Shown here: positions 33,571 through 44,346 of the stretch, one piece after another
Layout: each line of letters starts with the position of its first letter
Numbering within the stretch: the stretch's first letter is position 1
From: Anaerolineales bacterium
GTDB lineage: Bacteria; Chloroflexota; Anaerolineae; Anaerolineales; UBA11858
Direction: 5' to 3'
NCBI GenBank assembly: GCA_028278545.1
Contig: JANQED010000152.1
Span: 124,001-188,000, forward strand
DNA: 64,000 bases
Notes under the pieces: generated by a model
Database searches by the model: none
What the model saw: the letters and a program-made list of their open reading frames with translations, nothing else
Told to the model about the DNA's origin: nothing
Position numbers and translations under genes: made by a program

Positions 33571-34710
33571 TCAGACAGGCCGTAGCACTCGATCCTTGCG
33601 AAGCTGTTTGAAATACAACACGGTCCCAGGAGGCATAGACTCCATAGCGGCCTCCTGCCAGGCGCGCACGCTCAAATCCTTGACTGCGCGGGCCTGATAT
33701 TCCAACTCTTGCCAGACATCCGTGTGCCTGGCTAAATCTGGGGGCAAGAATAGCAACGCAGCCTCACAGAGCAGCTCTTTGGAAGCGGCTTCGACTTCCT
33801 CAGCCAGTTCCCTGACAGCATCAACCATAGGCAACGTATCACCGACAATCACTTCATCGATTCGTACTACCAGGTTTTCCACCTGCCAGCCCATCAGGCC
33901 AGTGATGTCTTCGCCGGTTTTCAGCAGCATAAAGGCCTTCTCACCAAAAACAGCCATAATATCCGCTTGGGTCATCTGACGTTTGCCTTCGCTCATCCGG
34001 GTGATGAACTCAGCGATTTCCTCCGCCTCTCCAGGGCCTGCGCGACATACTGTCAGCTCTTTTACCTGGACATGGTCAACATGCTTTACCGGTTTGGGTA
34101 CAACCTTGGCGGGGACAGATTGCTGCCAGGCAGCCAATACTTCTTCCCAGGTTTGTTCGAATGAACCGCTATTATGAATAACAATATCCGCCGCTTCTAG
34201 TTTCGCTCCCTGGGGGCCCTGGGCGACAATCCGGCTCCGGGCAGCGTCTTCATCCATGCCGCGCCTCTCAATCAGGCGCGCGATTTGCGTCTCTTCGGTC
34301 GCATCGGTAACCCATATCGCGTCACAAAGGGTATGCAGTTCACCTTCGAGAAGTTTGATCGCTTCAATGACCACTACCTGGTGATTGGTCCTGCGAATTA
34401 ATATGTCTATCGCCTGGCGTACAAGCGGGTGGATGATTTTCTCTAAAGCCGCCATCGCATCTGGATTTGGAAATACCAGATCACCCAATTTCTGGCGGTC
34501 GATTTGTCCATTCGGGGCCAGAATCCACTTCCCAAACATCTCGACAACGGGTTGATACCCTGGTGCCCCGCTCATCATCGTGCGGTGACTCAAGGTGTCG
34601 GCATCAATCCCATATGCGCCAAGGTGCTCTGTCATTTTGCGAACCACGCTCTTCCCGGTAGCAATGTTGCCGGTCAGCCCAATGACATATTTATCTGGCC
34701 ATGCACTCAT
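33571..34710 (-). CDS. coaE: dephospho-CoA kinase with an extra C-terminal domain
   Basis: Residues 1-200 are a normal CoaE: P-loop GLTGNIATGKSVV, the substrate region GIDADTLSHR, IHPLVRQAI and WVTDATEETQIARLIERRGM. It catalyses the last step of CoA synthesis. About 180 further residues follow (from VKELTVCRAGPGEAEEIAEF), giving 379 instead of about 200. The extra part contains a TQADIMAVFGEKAFMLLKTG segment with GLMGWQVENLVVRID, suggestive of a degenerate GNAT acetyltransferase fold. This is a tentative reading from pattern alone. Confidence 0.9.
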   Translation of the reverse strand: MSAWPDKYVIGLTGNIATGKSVVRKMTEHLGAYGIDADTLSHRTMMSGAPGYQPVVEMFGKWILAPNGQIDRQKLGDLVFPNPDAMAALEKIIHPLVRQAIDILIRRTNHQVVVIEAIKLLEGELHTLCDAIWVTDATEETQIARLIERRGMDEDAARSRIVAQGPQGAKLEAADIVIHNSGSFEQTWEEVLAAWQQSVPAKVVPKPVKHVDHVQVKELTVCRAGPGEAEEIAEFITRMSEGKRQMTQADIMAVFGEKAFMLLKTGEDITGLMGWQVENLVVRIDEVIVGDTLPMVDAVRELAEEVEAASKELLCEAALLFLPPDLARHTDVWQELEYQARAVKDLSVRAWQEAAMESMPPGTVLYFKQLRKDRVLRPV

Positions 34711-34796
34711 AAGGTCTCCTCAAATGGAGGAAGAGAAAGAATGTATAAAATCACACCCATTTTAGCCGGGGCGGTTCAGAATGTCAAAGGAAGGTT

Positions 34797-34842
34797 GCAA
34801 AAAAAGGGTATGCTGGGCGCCTATGCACCTAACATACCCTTC
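34797..34842 (-). terminator. terminator of the Opp/Dpp operon
   Basis: On the minus strand AAGGGTATG pairs with CATACCCTT around a partly self-pairing 20-base loop and is followed by six T. It lies about 25 bases after the last transporter gene. Confidence 0.88.
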
Positions 34843-34867
34843 TTTCGGAGAATAATAGCTGAACAAT

Positions 34868-35878
<1,011 letters not shown>

Positions 35879-35912
35879 CGTTACTCTTTAATAGCCATCT
35901 CGCAAAGACCGC

Positions 35913-36947
35913 CTACGCCGCCAGAGCGCTTTTCAACGGCGCCTTATGGTCTTGATGATCCTGGTAAAGCCAGCAGCGCGCCGTATGATTGGGGCCAACA
36001 GGGATTAAATCAGGCTCAGTCTCCATGCAAATATCCAAACCATACTCCGTTCTGGCCTCGCAGCGAGAGGCAAAGCGGCATCCCGGCGGCAAGCCAATCA
36101 GGTTGGGCACATTTCCGGGAATAACATCCAGCATATCTTTGACTTTGCCAAGCACGGGAACAGAGGCGATCAAGCCCTGGGTATAGGGGTGCGTGGGATT
36201 CTTGAAAAGGGATTCTACATCCGTCTGCTCGACGATGCGTCCGGCGTACATCACTGCCACGCGGTCCGCCATTTCGGCGATCAGGCCGAGGTCGTGGGTG
36301 ATCAATATGACCGAGGTGCCCATTTGATTGCGCAGGTCCAGCATCAAATCGAGGATTTGCGCCTGGATGGTCACATCCAGGGCCGTGGTCGGCTCGTCGG
36401 CGATGAGCAGTTTCGGTTTGAGCGCCAGGGCCATGGCAATCATCACCCTTTGAGCCTGTCCGCCGGACATTTCATGAGGATAAGCATGGGCCTTGCTTTC
36501 GGCATCTGCAATCCCCACCAGTTTGAGCAGTTCCACCGCCTGATCCCAAGCTTCTTCTTTGGGCATCTCCCGATGGATGCGGAACACCTCCGCGATCTGC
36601 GCGCCCACCGTAAAGACCGGGTTCAAGCTGCTCTGCGGCTGTTGGAAGATCATGGAAATGCGGTTGCCGCGCATATCCACCATTTCTTCCGTGCTCAGTT
36701 CCAGTATATTGCGACCTTCGAAATAAACTTCGCCTTCCACCACTTCGCCCGGCTCATCTACCAGGCGCAAGATGGAGAACGAAGTCACGCTTTTGCCGCA
36801 ACCAGACTCACCGACTAACCCAAGGATCTCACCCGGCATGACATGGAAATCAACACCGTCCACAGCTTTGACAACGCCGTCTTCGGTGAAGAAAAACGTC
36901 TTCAGATTGCGAACTTCCAGGAGGGGTTTCGAATTGTTCTCTGCCAC
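35913..36947 (-). CDS. oligopeptide/dipeptide ABC transporter ATPase, OppD/DppD type
   Basis: The 344-residue ATPase has Walker [16 protein letters not shown], signature [15 protein letters not shown], in which the second R of the usual QRQR is A, and Walker [13 protein letters not shown]. The C-terminal Cys-containing region [10 protein letters not shown] continues to the Opp/Dpp tail. It pairs with the OppF-type ATPase 34 bases downstream to form the heterodimeric motor. Confidence 0.93.
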   Translation of the reverse strand: MAENNSKPLLEVRNLKTFFFTEDGVVKAVDGVDFHVMPGEILGLVGESGCGKSVTSFSILRLVDEPGEVVEGEVYFEGRNILELSTEEMVDMRGNRISMIFQQPQSSLNPVFTVGAQIAEVFRIHREMPKEEAWDQAVELLKLVGIADAESKAHAYPHEMSGGQAQRVMIAMALALKPKLLIADEPTTALDVTIQAQILDLMLDLRNQMGTSVILITHDLGLIAEMADRVAVMYAGRIVEQTDVESLFKNPTHPYTQGLIASVPVLGKVKDMLDVIPGNVPNLIGLPPGCRFASRCEARTEYGLDICMETEPDLIPVGPNHTARCWLYQDHQDHKAPLKSALAA

Positions 36948-36961
36948 GATAAGAACTCCTG

Positions 36962-37897
36962 TTACTGCTTCAGCCGCGGGTCAATAGCATCGCGCAGACC
37001 ATCACCCAATAAGTTGAACGCCAACACCGTTATCATAATGGCCAGGCCAGGGAAGAACACCAGATGCGGCGCAGTAAAGACCTGGTTGCGCTCCGAGCCC
37101 AACATAGTGCCCCACTCGGGAGTGGGCGGTTGCGCGCCAAGTCCCAGGAAAGATAGCGCCGCCGCATCCAAGATGGCCGTTGCAATCCCCAGGGTCCCTT
37201 GCACGATCAAGGGTGGAATGGCGTTGGGCAGAATGCGCAAGAATAAGATATGAAAGTGGCTGCCCCCCAATGCCAGAGAGGCCGCGACATATTCCTGCTC
37301 CTTCACCGATAACACGCTGGCACGCACTACACGCGCATAAACTGGGATCGTCACAATGGCGATAGCCAGGAGGGCATTTTGCAGCCCCCTGCCAATCACG
37401 GTCACAATGGCAATTGCCAAAAGCAGTGATGGGAAGGCCAGGAGCACGTCCATAAAGCGCATAATCAGGTTGTCCACCCCGCCGCCAACGTAGCCGCCTA
37501 CAGCGCCTAAGATCGTGCCCACAATAATGGCAAAGCCAACCGTCGTGAAGCCGATAAATAACGACACCCGCGTGCCATAAATCACCCGGCTGAAAACATC
37601 CCGCACATTCCCGTCTGTCCCCAGGATATGTTGGGGTTGATCTTCAGGGCAGCCCAGCAGGTGGATACATGGATCAGAGCGCTTCTTGATATCTTCGAGG
37701 CCTATCAGCACTAATTCAGGATCGAATGGGGCAATCACAGGAGCGAGTATCGCCACCAGCAACAGGGCAAGCAGGATGCCTCCACCGATCAGCGCCGACC
37801 GCTGGCGCAGCAAGTTCCTCAGCGTCAGCCTTATCAGGCTGTTCGAACGGTAGTCACGCTGTTGTTCGTTATTGGACGATTCAGAGGTAGCTGGCAT
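36962..37897 (-). CDS. oligopeptide/dipeptide ABC transporter permease, OppC/DppC type
   Basis: The 311-residue membrane protein has an N-terminal cytoplasmic segment, about six helices and the BPD_transp_1 EAA loop ([21 protein letters not shown]). The [19 protein letters not shown] loop between helices 1 and 2 is typical of DppC. It lies 7 bases after the OppB-type permease. Confidence 0.92.
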   Translation of the reverse strand: MPATSESSNNEQQRDYRSNSLIRLTLRNLLRQRSALIGGGILLALLLVAILAPVIAPFDPELVLIGLEDIKKRSDPCIHLLGCPEDQPQHILGTDGNVRDVFSRVIYGTRVSLFIGFTTVGFAIIVGTILGAVGGYVGGGVDNLIMRFMDVLLAFPSLLLAIAIVTVIGRGLQNALLAIAIVTIPVYARVVRASVLSVKEQEYVAASLALGGSHFHILFLRILPNAIPPLIVQGTLGIATAILDAAALSFLGLGAQPPTPEWGTMLGSERNQVFTAPHLVFFPGLAIMITVLAFNLLGDGLRDAIDPRLKQ

Positions 37898-37904
37898 CTT
37901 ATCC

Positions 37905-38984
37905 TCAGTCTAAGCGGATGCGGGGATCAATGAATACATAGGACAGATCAACCAAAAGGTTGATGAACACATAGATAATGGCTATCACCACGGTAAACGC
38001 CTGCACGATGGGGAAATCACGGGCCGTAATAGCTTCGAAGAGCATCCTGCCCACACCCGCAAGCCCAAAAATGGTCTCAGTGAGCACCGCCCCTGAGAAC
38101 AAGATGCCGACCTGCAGACCGATGATCGTAGCGATGGGCAGAAGTGCGTTGCGAAAAGCATGCTGCAAGATGACCAGGCGCTCAATCAAACCCTTGGCAC
38201 GCGCGGTACGAATGTAGTCCTGGCGCAAGACTTCTAGCATGCTGGAGCGTGTCATGCGAGCGATGATAGCCAGCGGGATGGTGCTCAAGGCCACAGCCGG
38301 CAAGATCAGATGCTTGATGGCATCACCCAATACTTTCCAGTCGCCAGTGATAATGGAATTGAAAATGAACATATTGGCGAAAAATTCCAAGAAATGATAC
38401 ATGCCCGATTCAGGCACTACATACCAGCCAAACACCTCGTAAAAGGGTTTAGCAACAAAGCCGGCTGATAACCGTCCCGCTGGGGGCAGCCAAAAAGGTG
38501 TATCTTTGAGCAGCAAGGCAAAGGCATAGGCCAGCATCAAGCCCAGCCAATAGACCGGCATGGAAACCCCGGTATTTGCTCCGATCATGGTGACAACATC
38601 GACAGCAGAATTGCGCTTCACAGCCGAGATCACCCCCAAAGGAATCCCGATCAGCACTGCCAAAATCAACGCGGTAGCCCCTAATTCGATCGTGGTCGGC
38701 AATCGCTCAATCAAGATGATCGTGACCGGTCTGCTGAAACGGATCGACTCGCCAAAATCACCGCTGGCGATCTCCCCCATATAAATCAAAAATTGGATGG
38801 GGATGGGTTTATCTAATCCGTGTTCGCGGGAGAAACGTTCACACACTTCTGCAGTTGCTTTCTCCCCAAGCATGGCCTTACAAGGATCCCCCGGAATTGA
38901 GCGCGCCAGCACAAAAGTGACCAGCAAGATCCCAAAGATGACCGGGATAGACAGCAAAATACGGCGAGTTGCGTACTGGATCAT
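37905..38984 (-). CDS. oligopeptide/dipeptide ABC transporter permease, OppB/DppB type
   Basis: The 359-residue permease begins with the OppB hallmark MIQYATRRILLSIPVIFGIL and has six predicted helices. The EAA loop is RTARAKGLIERLVILQHAFR. An extended periplasmic region between helices (about 160-210) makes it slightly longer than E. coli DppB. It follows the binding-protein gene, separated by a stable hairpin. Confidence 0.92.
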   Translation of the reverse strand: MIQYATRRILLSIPVIFGILLVTFVLARSIPGDPCKAMLGEKATAEVCERFSREHGLDKPIPIQFLIYMGEIASGDFGESIRFSRPVTIILIERLPTTIELGATALILAVLIGIPLGVISAVKRNSAVDVVTMIGANTGVSMPVYWLGLMLAYAFALLLKDTPFWLPPAGRLSAGFVAKPFYEVFGWYVVPESGMYHFLEFFANMFIFNSIITGDWKVLGDAIKHLILPAVALSTIPLAIIARMTRSSMLEVLRQDYIRTARAKGLIERLVILQHAFRNALLPIATIIGLQVGILFSGAVLTETIFGLAGVGRMLFEAITARDFPIVQAFTVVIAIIYVFINLLVDLSYVFIDPRIRLD

Positions 38985-39007
38985 AAACGAATCACTTTGA
39001 GAAGTAT

Positions 39008-39059
39008 AACGACGCGAGACAGCTCACAACCCCAAAGGGTAGGGCCATCTCGCGTCGTT
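39008..39059. repeat. 12-base perfect inverted repeat between binding-protein and permease genes
   Basis: AACGACGCGAGA (39008-39019) and its exact complement (39048-39059) enclose 28 bases. There is no T tract. In the transcript this would be a very stable stem directly after the binding-protein stop, as expected for differential mRNA stability or partial termination. Confidence 0.75.
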
Positions 39060-39096
39060 GGTTGGTTAGTTCATGCTCGATGGCAATCGGATAGAA

Positions 39097-40806
39097 CTAC
39101 TCTTCCAGATTCATCAGAGCATCGAACAGGTAAGACGGATATTCAAACGCACCGGTGTTACCAATGTGGTATTCACTGGCCGCGTTCATGCTGGCATCCC
39201 AAGAGCGGATGAAGTCATTGGCATCCAGGGTGGAGCCGTCGTGGAACTTGACGCCTTCACGCAGGGTGCAGGTGTAGACCGTGGCATCATCGTTGGCTGT
39301 ACAGGAGGTCGCCAAAGTCGGCAACGCTGAACCATCTGCAGCATACTTGTACAGACCTTCGGTGACCATCTTGCAGGCATCCAGGGACTCGCCATCGGTC
39401 TCATCAGCGCAGTAGAGGCTGATGGGCTCAGCGGCCTTGAGGTACACCAGGGTGTCACGATCGCCAGGAACCACGTTCCACAGGTCAGGAGGACCAAGGA
39501 CTGCGGTGTGGGCGTTCTCGACATCCCCACGGGCAGCATCGGCAGGCGCACCATGAGCAATCGGCACCATCGGGATCAGTTCCTTAATGGCGTTGTTGGC
39601 TTGCTCATACAGCGGAGCCGTGGTAGCTACGTCAGCAATGGTGGAAGCCTCTTCCAAAACCTCGTAGATTTCAGGATAGGGGTCACCATATTGTGGGTTG
39701 GAGCGGCTGAAGTGGAAGTCCAGGAAGTTGGTCACGTGCAGATAGTCTGCACCCCAACCAAGCATGTAGAGACCATCCAGGCGGCCGTTGGTGGATTCGT
39801 CGATGAACTCACCAGATTCCATCACGATAACCTCAGCCTCGATGCCCAGGTTGTCACGCAGCTGGGTCTGGATTTCGACAGCAACCAGTCCGGGTTCAGG
39901 CAGGTACACGCGGAAGACATCGCGGTAGTAGATCGCGGTCTCGAAGCGGATACCATCATCACCTTTGGTCAGGCCCGCCTCATCCAACAAGGCGTTGGCG
40001 GCCTCGACATCGAAATCGTACCATGCTTCACCCTGGCAAGCGTTGGGGATTGAGCAAGGCGTGAAGTGCGAGGCAGCCTCAGAGCCTGCGGGGTAGAAGT
40101 TATCGACAATGCGCTGGCGGTCAATACCCAGAGCAATCGCCTTGCGGACGGTCAAATCTCCAAAGATCGAAGGTGTGCGCTCGCCATTGGGATCGACGAC
40201 GTTGACCATTGCCAGATACATGATGTTGGGGTTAGGCACTGGCAAGAATTGCAGGGTGTCATCGCCTTTTACAGCTTCATAGTCATCCGGGCTGAGTTTC
40301 ACGATGTGATCCACCGTGCCAGATTGCAGCTCAAGCAGGCGCTGTGCGCCCTCTGTAGCCCAGCGGAAGACCAGAGTCTCGGCCTTGGCAGGCTCGCCCC
40401 AGTAGTCAGCGAAGCGCTTGAAGACAATGCTGTCGCCGCGGTTCCAGCTCTCAATATAGTAAGGGCCAGTTCCAACCGGCTGAGAGAGCAGCTTCTCCTG
40501 GTTCTCTTCGTTGGCGTAAGCCTCTACCCATTCGCGAGGGTACACGAAGAAGGGCACGAAAGCAGCTTTCGCCAGGAAGGCCGGATCGGGCTTGCACATT
40601 GTGATCTGCACTGTAAACTCATCAAGCGCAGCGATTTCCTTCACCTTGTTGTTGGCGCATTCAGCGCTGACAACCAGGGGTTCGCCAAAGGCGAGTTCCT
40701 CGTAGTCCTTGGCAACAGGCCCCGTCGCAGCTGGCTGACAGGCAGCCAGTATCATGCTGGCAAGGACTAACAAGGATACAAAAACTAAAAGGGTTTTGTG
40801 CTTCAT
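39097..40806 (-). CDS. family 5 solute-binding lipoprotein, circularly permuted
   Basis: The 569-residue protein has a lipoprotein signal peptide (Cys23 in ILAACQ). The order of SBP family 5 regions is permuted. After the signal it starts with the middle of the usual domain (EFTVQITMCKPDPAFLA, then QPVGTGPYYIESW at 109-121) and runs to the usual C-terminus (LWNVVPG). From about residue 449 it continues with what is normally the N-terminus: DTLVYLKAAEPISL, then VTEGLYKY and LREGVKFHDGSTLDANDFI, ending at SYLFDALMNLEE. It would bind peptides for the importer downstream. Confidence 0.88.
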   Translation of the reverse strand: MKHKTLLVFVSLLVLASMILAACQPAATGPVAKDYEELAFGEPLVVSAECANNKVKEIAALDEFTVQITMCKPDPAFLAKAAFVPFFVYPREWVEAYANEENQEKLLSQPVGTGPYYIESWNRGDSIVFKRFADYWGEPAKAETLVFRWATEGAQRLLELQSGTVDHIVKLSPDDYEAVKGDDTLQFLPVPNPNIMYLAMVNVVDPNGERTPSIFGDLTVRKAIALGIDRQRIVDNFYPAGSEAASHFTPCSIPNACQGEAWYDFDVEAANALLDEAGLTKGDDGIRFETAIYYRDVFRVYLPEPGLVAVEIQTQLRDNLGIEAEVIVMESGEFIDESTNGRLDGLYMLGWGADYLHVTNFLDFHFSRSNPQYGDPYPEIYEVLEEASTIADVATTAPLYEQANNAIKELIPMVPIAHGAPADAARGDVENAHTAVLGPPDLWNVVPGDRDTLVYLKAAEPISLYCADETDGESLDACKMVTEGLYKYAADGSALPTLATSCTANDDATVYTCTLREGVKFHDGSTLDANDFIRSWDASMNAASEYHIGNTGAFEYPSYLFDALMNLEE

Positions 40807-40920
40807 AAAAATCTTCCTCCTTAATAAAGGTACTTCTTGTTAAAAGCGGGGAATTAGGAAAATATGGGGAATGCAATCTCCTCCTTTCATCTGTCTGAAA
40901 ACACTTTTGGGGCAACCTGA

Positions 40921-40948
40921 ATTATACGCTACTCTCAAGCAGTGTCAA
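40921..40948 (-). promoter_or_regulatory. promoter of the Opp/Dpp operon
   Basis: On the minus strand a perfect TTGACA (40943-40948) and perfect TATAAT (40921-40926) are spaced by 16 bases, leaving a leader of about 105 bases before the binding-protein gene. Confidence 0.85.
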
Positions 40949-40990
40949 ATTAATTGATGAAGTCTTTATAGTAGTTAGAAACCTTCGATA

Positions 40991-40999
40991 TGCTATAAT
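40991..40999 (+). promoter_or_regulatory. queG: extended -10 promoter of queG
   Basis: TGCTATAAT is an extended -10 element on the plus strand, 38 bases before the queG start. No good -35 was seen. Confidence 0.55.
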
Positions 41000-41037
41000 C
41001 CCAGCCATCCCCCGCCCAGAGATGGGGTTATGGACGA

Positions 41038-42198
41038 ATGATCTCATCGAGCGCCCTCACCCAAGCTATCAAAAAAGAAGCCTATCGGCTGGGATTCCAC
41101 TTGGTTGGTGTAACCACCCCCGAGCCTCCCCCACACCTGGACACCTACGAGCGCTGGTTGGCCGCCGGTCGGCATGGAAGTATGTCTTGGATGGCCAGCG
41201 ACCGCGCCCGTCAGCGGCGCGCTAACCCGTACCTGATCCTGCCAGAGTGCCGATCGATACTCATGCTGGGGATACTCTACTCGCCCTCACCCCCAATGGA
41301 AGCGGGACGCAAAGGCAAGGGGAGAGTCGCTTCCTACGCCTGGGGCCGCGATTACCATGCTGTGCTCCCCGACCGATTACAAAGATTGGTGCTTTTTGCC
41401 GAAGAGAAAACCGGCGGCAAGGTCCCCAATCGCTGGTACACCGACACCGGCCCTATCCTGGAACGCGAACTGGCCCAGCGCGCTGGCCTGGGTTGGATTG
41501 GGAAGAACACCAACCTGATCAACCCCCAAATCGGTTCGTATTTTTTGTTGGCTGAGATCTTTTTGGGGATCGAACTCGTCCCCGATGGGCCTTTTACGCA
41601 GGATCGCTGCGGGTCATGCACCCGCTGCATCGAGGCCTGCCCCACGGACTGCATCCTGCCCGACCGCACCATCGATTCTAATCACTGCATCTCATATTTG
41701 ACCATTGAACACAGAGATGCTGTCCCGGTAGAATTACGCCGTAAAATAGGGGAGTGGGTTTTTGGATGCGATATTTGCCAACAAGTCTGCCCTTGGAACC
41801 AAAGGTTTTCGCCCACAAAAGGAGAGCCGGCCTTCGAACCCCGTCCGGGGGTGGCGCGGCTATCCTTGGAGGATGAACTATCCCTGAGCGCCGAGGCCTT
41901 CAACCGCAAGTTCAAAGGTAGCCCGATCAAGCGCACCAAGCAGCGCGGTTATTTGCGCAATGTGATCGTGGCATTGGGCAATTCACGTGATACCGATGCA
42001 GTCCCTGCTTTGGTCGAAGCTCTCAGCGATGATGACTCCCTACTGCGAGGTCACGCCGCCTGGGCCTTGGGTCAGATCAGTGGCGACGAGGCTCTCCATG
42101 CGCTCGAAGCAGCCATCAAGACCGAAGAGGACGACTTCGTGTATACTGAAATTCAACAGGCGCTAAAAACACCAAAGGACACCGGGGAAAACGCATGA
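41038..42198 (+). CDS. queG: epoxyqueuosine reductase QueG
   Basis: The 386-residue cobalamin- and iron-sulfur-dependent enzyme reduces epoxyqueuosine to queuosine in tRNA. Two [4Fe-4S] motifs are seen: CGSCTRCIEACPTDCI, and CDICQQVCPWN preceded by a lone Cys in NHCISYL. The region RWYTDTGPILERELAQRAGL matches the cobalamin-binding part. The C-terminal 60 residues are HEAT-like repeats (AVPALVEALSDDDSLLRGHA), common in QueG. It overlaps the next gene by four bases. Confidence 0.95.
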   Translation: MISSSALTQAIKKEAYRLGFHLVGVTTPEPPPHLDTYERWLAAGRHGSMSWMASDRARQRRANPYLILPECRSILMLGILYSPSPPMEAGRKGKGRVASYAWGRDYHAVLPDRLQRLVLFAEEKTGGKVPNRWYTDTGPILERELAQRAGLGWIGKNTNLINPQIGSYFLLAEIFLGIELVPDGPFTQDRCGSCTRCIEACPTDCILPDRTIDSNHCISYLTIEHRDAVPVELRRKIGEWVFGCDICQQVCPWNQRFSPTKGEPAFEPRPGVARLSLEDELSLSAEAFNRKFKGSPIKRTKQRGYLRNVIVALGNSRDTDAVPALVEALSDDDSLLRGHAAWALGQISGDEALHALEAAIKTEEDDFVYTEIQQALKTPKDTGENA

Positions 42199-43340
42199 CC
42201 AGAAGCACATCGACCGGATTATTATTGACGATCATTCTGTTTTTCTCTGCGTGCCAACAAGCTACTTCGACCCCTGAGCAGGTAGTTGGTACGCCCATCC
42301 CCTCTCCCACAGCCACACTCACACCCACCGCACATCCTCCAACAGAGACTCCAACGCCGTCACCCATCCCGCCAACGGTTGAGCCGACCCTCTCCCCAAC
42401 TCCCACCGAGGTGCCAATCACAGAGCTGATCTTCACCGGCTCCATCGTCCCGGCGCGCTGCGTCCAGGCAGCCATCGATGAACGCGGCAACGCCGATTAC
42501 ATCTACGAGAGCATGAAAGCGGTCATCGAAAGAGCACATATCGCCATCGGCACGCTCAATGCCGCGCTGAGCGATCACCCCCCTCCTACGGGTTGTGTTC
42601 AGACCTTCGTACTCGTCGGCGGATCGGAAAACGCCGATGCGTTAGCGCGCGCCGGTTTTGACGTCATGTCCGTAGCCACGAACCACATTAAGAATTGCGG
42701 GCTGCTGGACTGCGGGGACCGCACCTTTTTCGATACACTGGCAAATTTACGTCGAGTAGGCATCGAGCCAGTAGGAGCTGGAGAGAATCTGGCCGCAGCC
42801 CTGCAACCCGTAATCATTACCGCCAATGGAATCCGGTTTGGCTTTGTTTCATTAGGAGAAATTGAAGCAACCGCATTTGCGGGTGAAACTACCCCGGGGA
42901 TTGCCGAACTTACCAACACCCATTTGCAAACTGCCATTGAAAACGTCAGGGAAGCAGCCGATGTGGTCATTGTTCTCCCCCATTGGGGCTCAGATTACAG
43001 TTTCACGCCTAACTACCGCCAGCTTGATTTCGCTGATGTCGCCGTGGAGGCCGGGGCTGATCTGGTGGTAGGCAATCACGCCCATGTAATCCAAGGGATG
43101 AAGGAAATCGATGGTGTGCCGGTCTTCTTTGGGCTGGGGAGCTTCGTTTTCGACCAAACATGGTCCTTAGAAACCCAGCAAGGGATCGTCTTACGCATCA
43201 TCTTTGAGGGGACGCAATTCCAAAATTACGAGTTAATCCCCGTTCATATCGAAAAAGACGGCTACGTCCACATCCCTGAAGCAGAAGAAGCCGCCTCGAT
43301 CTTGAATCGCTTCAGAACCATAAGCAACCAGATTCCCTGA
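42195..43340 (+). CDS. CapA-like (poly-gamma-glutamate synthesis fold) lipoprotein
   Basis: The 381-residue protein has a lipoprotein signal (FFSACQQ) and a Thr/Pro-rich stalk of about 50 residues, then a CapA/metallophosphatase-like domain. VATNHI, LPHWGSDYSFTP and VGNHAHVIQG match conserved family motifs. The first motif, normally GD, reads FTGSIVPAR, and the NLE motif is LNAAL, so part of the metal site is degenerate. It is translationally coupled to queG, but no functional link is known. Confidence 0.85.
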   Translation: MTRSTSTGLLLTIILFFSACQQATSTPEQVVGTPIPSPTATLTPTAHPPTETPTPSPIPPTVEPTLSPTPTEVPITELIFTGSIVPARCVQAAIDERGNADYIYESMKAVIERAHIAIGTLNAALSDHPPPTGCVQTFVLVGGSENADALARAGFDVMSVATNHIKNCGLLDCGDRTFFDTLANLRRVGIEPVGAGENLAAALQPVIITANGIRFGFVSLGEIEATAFAGETTPGIAELTNTHLQTAIENVREAADVVIVLPHWGSDYSFTPNYRQLDFADVAVEAGADLVVGNHAHVIQGMKEIDGVPVFFGLGSFVFDQTWSLETQQGIVLRIIFEGTQFQNYELIPVHIEKDGYVHIPEAEEAASILNRFRTISNQIP

Positions 43341-43497
43341 CCGGCGAAACTTCTGACCAGCCTCATCACCCATCAATGGATTATTGAACTTTGACCGGGG
43401 GAGTTCAGTAACCTGCACGATCACTCATTCCATCCTCAAAGGGGATAAATTCTGTGCCTGGGACTATTATGTTCTAGAAGACGGCTGGGACGATTGA

Positions 43498-44343
43498 CTA
43501 AATCGCTTTTCGAAGCGTTTGAATCCCCCACACCAGCCCGAAAATCGCCGTACAGGTCAGCACGATAGCTGCCCCTGAAGCAATGCTCAGATAAAAAGAA
43601 AGATACAACCCTACCCCCCCGGAAATTGACGCCAACGCTGCGGCAATAGTCATCATCACCGGCAGACGCTTGGTGAGCAAGTAGGCCGAAGCTGCCGGGG
43701 TCACCAACATCGCCACCATTAAAGCCACCCCTACGGTTTGCAGGGACACCACAATCGTCACGGCGATCAGCACCAAGAGCAGAAACTCCAATAAGCGCAC
43801 CGGAAGCCGCAGCGTGGTAGCCAGGATGGGGTCAAAAGAGAGCACCATAAATTCTTTGTAAAAAGCTAAAATCACCAGCAACACCAATCCCCCAAAAATG
43901 GCGATCAACCATAAATCGCTGCCTCGAACGCCTAACACATCCCCAAAAAGGAAGTGCGCCAGGTCAACGGTATAACTACGCACGGTCGAGATCAGGGCTA
44001 CGCCGAGGGCAAACATCCCCGCGAAGATAATCCCGATGGCCGTGTCCTCTTTGATTTTCGTGTTGCGGCTGATAGCACCGATTCCCAGTGAACTGAGGAT
44101 CGCCGAGATCAGCGCCCACCAGAAAAGCGGCTCACGCGCCCCACCGCCAACCAGATATCCGACTGCAATCCCGGGGAGAATGGCGTGTGCCAGGGCGTCG
44201 CCAAAGAAGGCCATGCCGCGCAGCACCACATAAGTGCCAACCACCGCGCAGACGATGCCCACCAGCACCGCGGCAATCAGGCCACGCACCATAAAGGCGT
44301 ATTGCAATGGCTCAAGAAGGAAGCTGAGAAATATCCCCATCAA
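43498..44343 (-). CDS. zinc/manganese ABC transporter permease (ZnuB type)
   Basis: The 281-residue membrane protein of the ABC-3 family has about eight helices. It has the characteristic GTYVVLRGMAFFGDALAHAILPG near residue 40, RLPVRLLEFLLLVLIAVTIV and TPAASAYLLTKRL. With the ZnuC-type ATPase and the His-rich ZnuA-type protein it forms a metal importer. Three bases separate it from hicA, which sits between it and its ATPase gene. Confidence 0.93.
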   Translation of the reverse strand: MMGIFLSFLLEPLQYAFMVRGLIAAVLVGIVCAVVGTYVVLRGMAFFGDALAHAILPGIAVGYLVGGGAREPLFWWALISAILSSLGIGAISRNTKIKEDTAIGIIFAGMFALGVALISTVRSYTVDLAHFLFGDVLGVRGSDLWLIAIFGGLVLLVILAFYKEFMVLSFDPILATTLRLPVRLLEFLLLVLIAVTIVVSLQTVGVALMVAMLVTPAASAYLLTKRLPVMMTIAAALASISGGVGLYLSFYLSIASGAAIVLTCTAIFGLVWGIQTLRKAI

Positions 44344-44346
44344 CTC

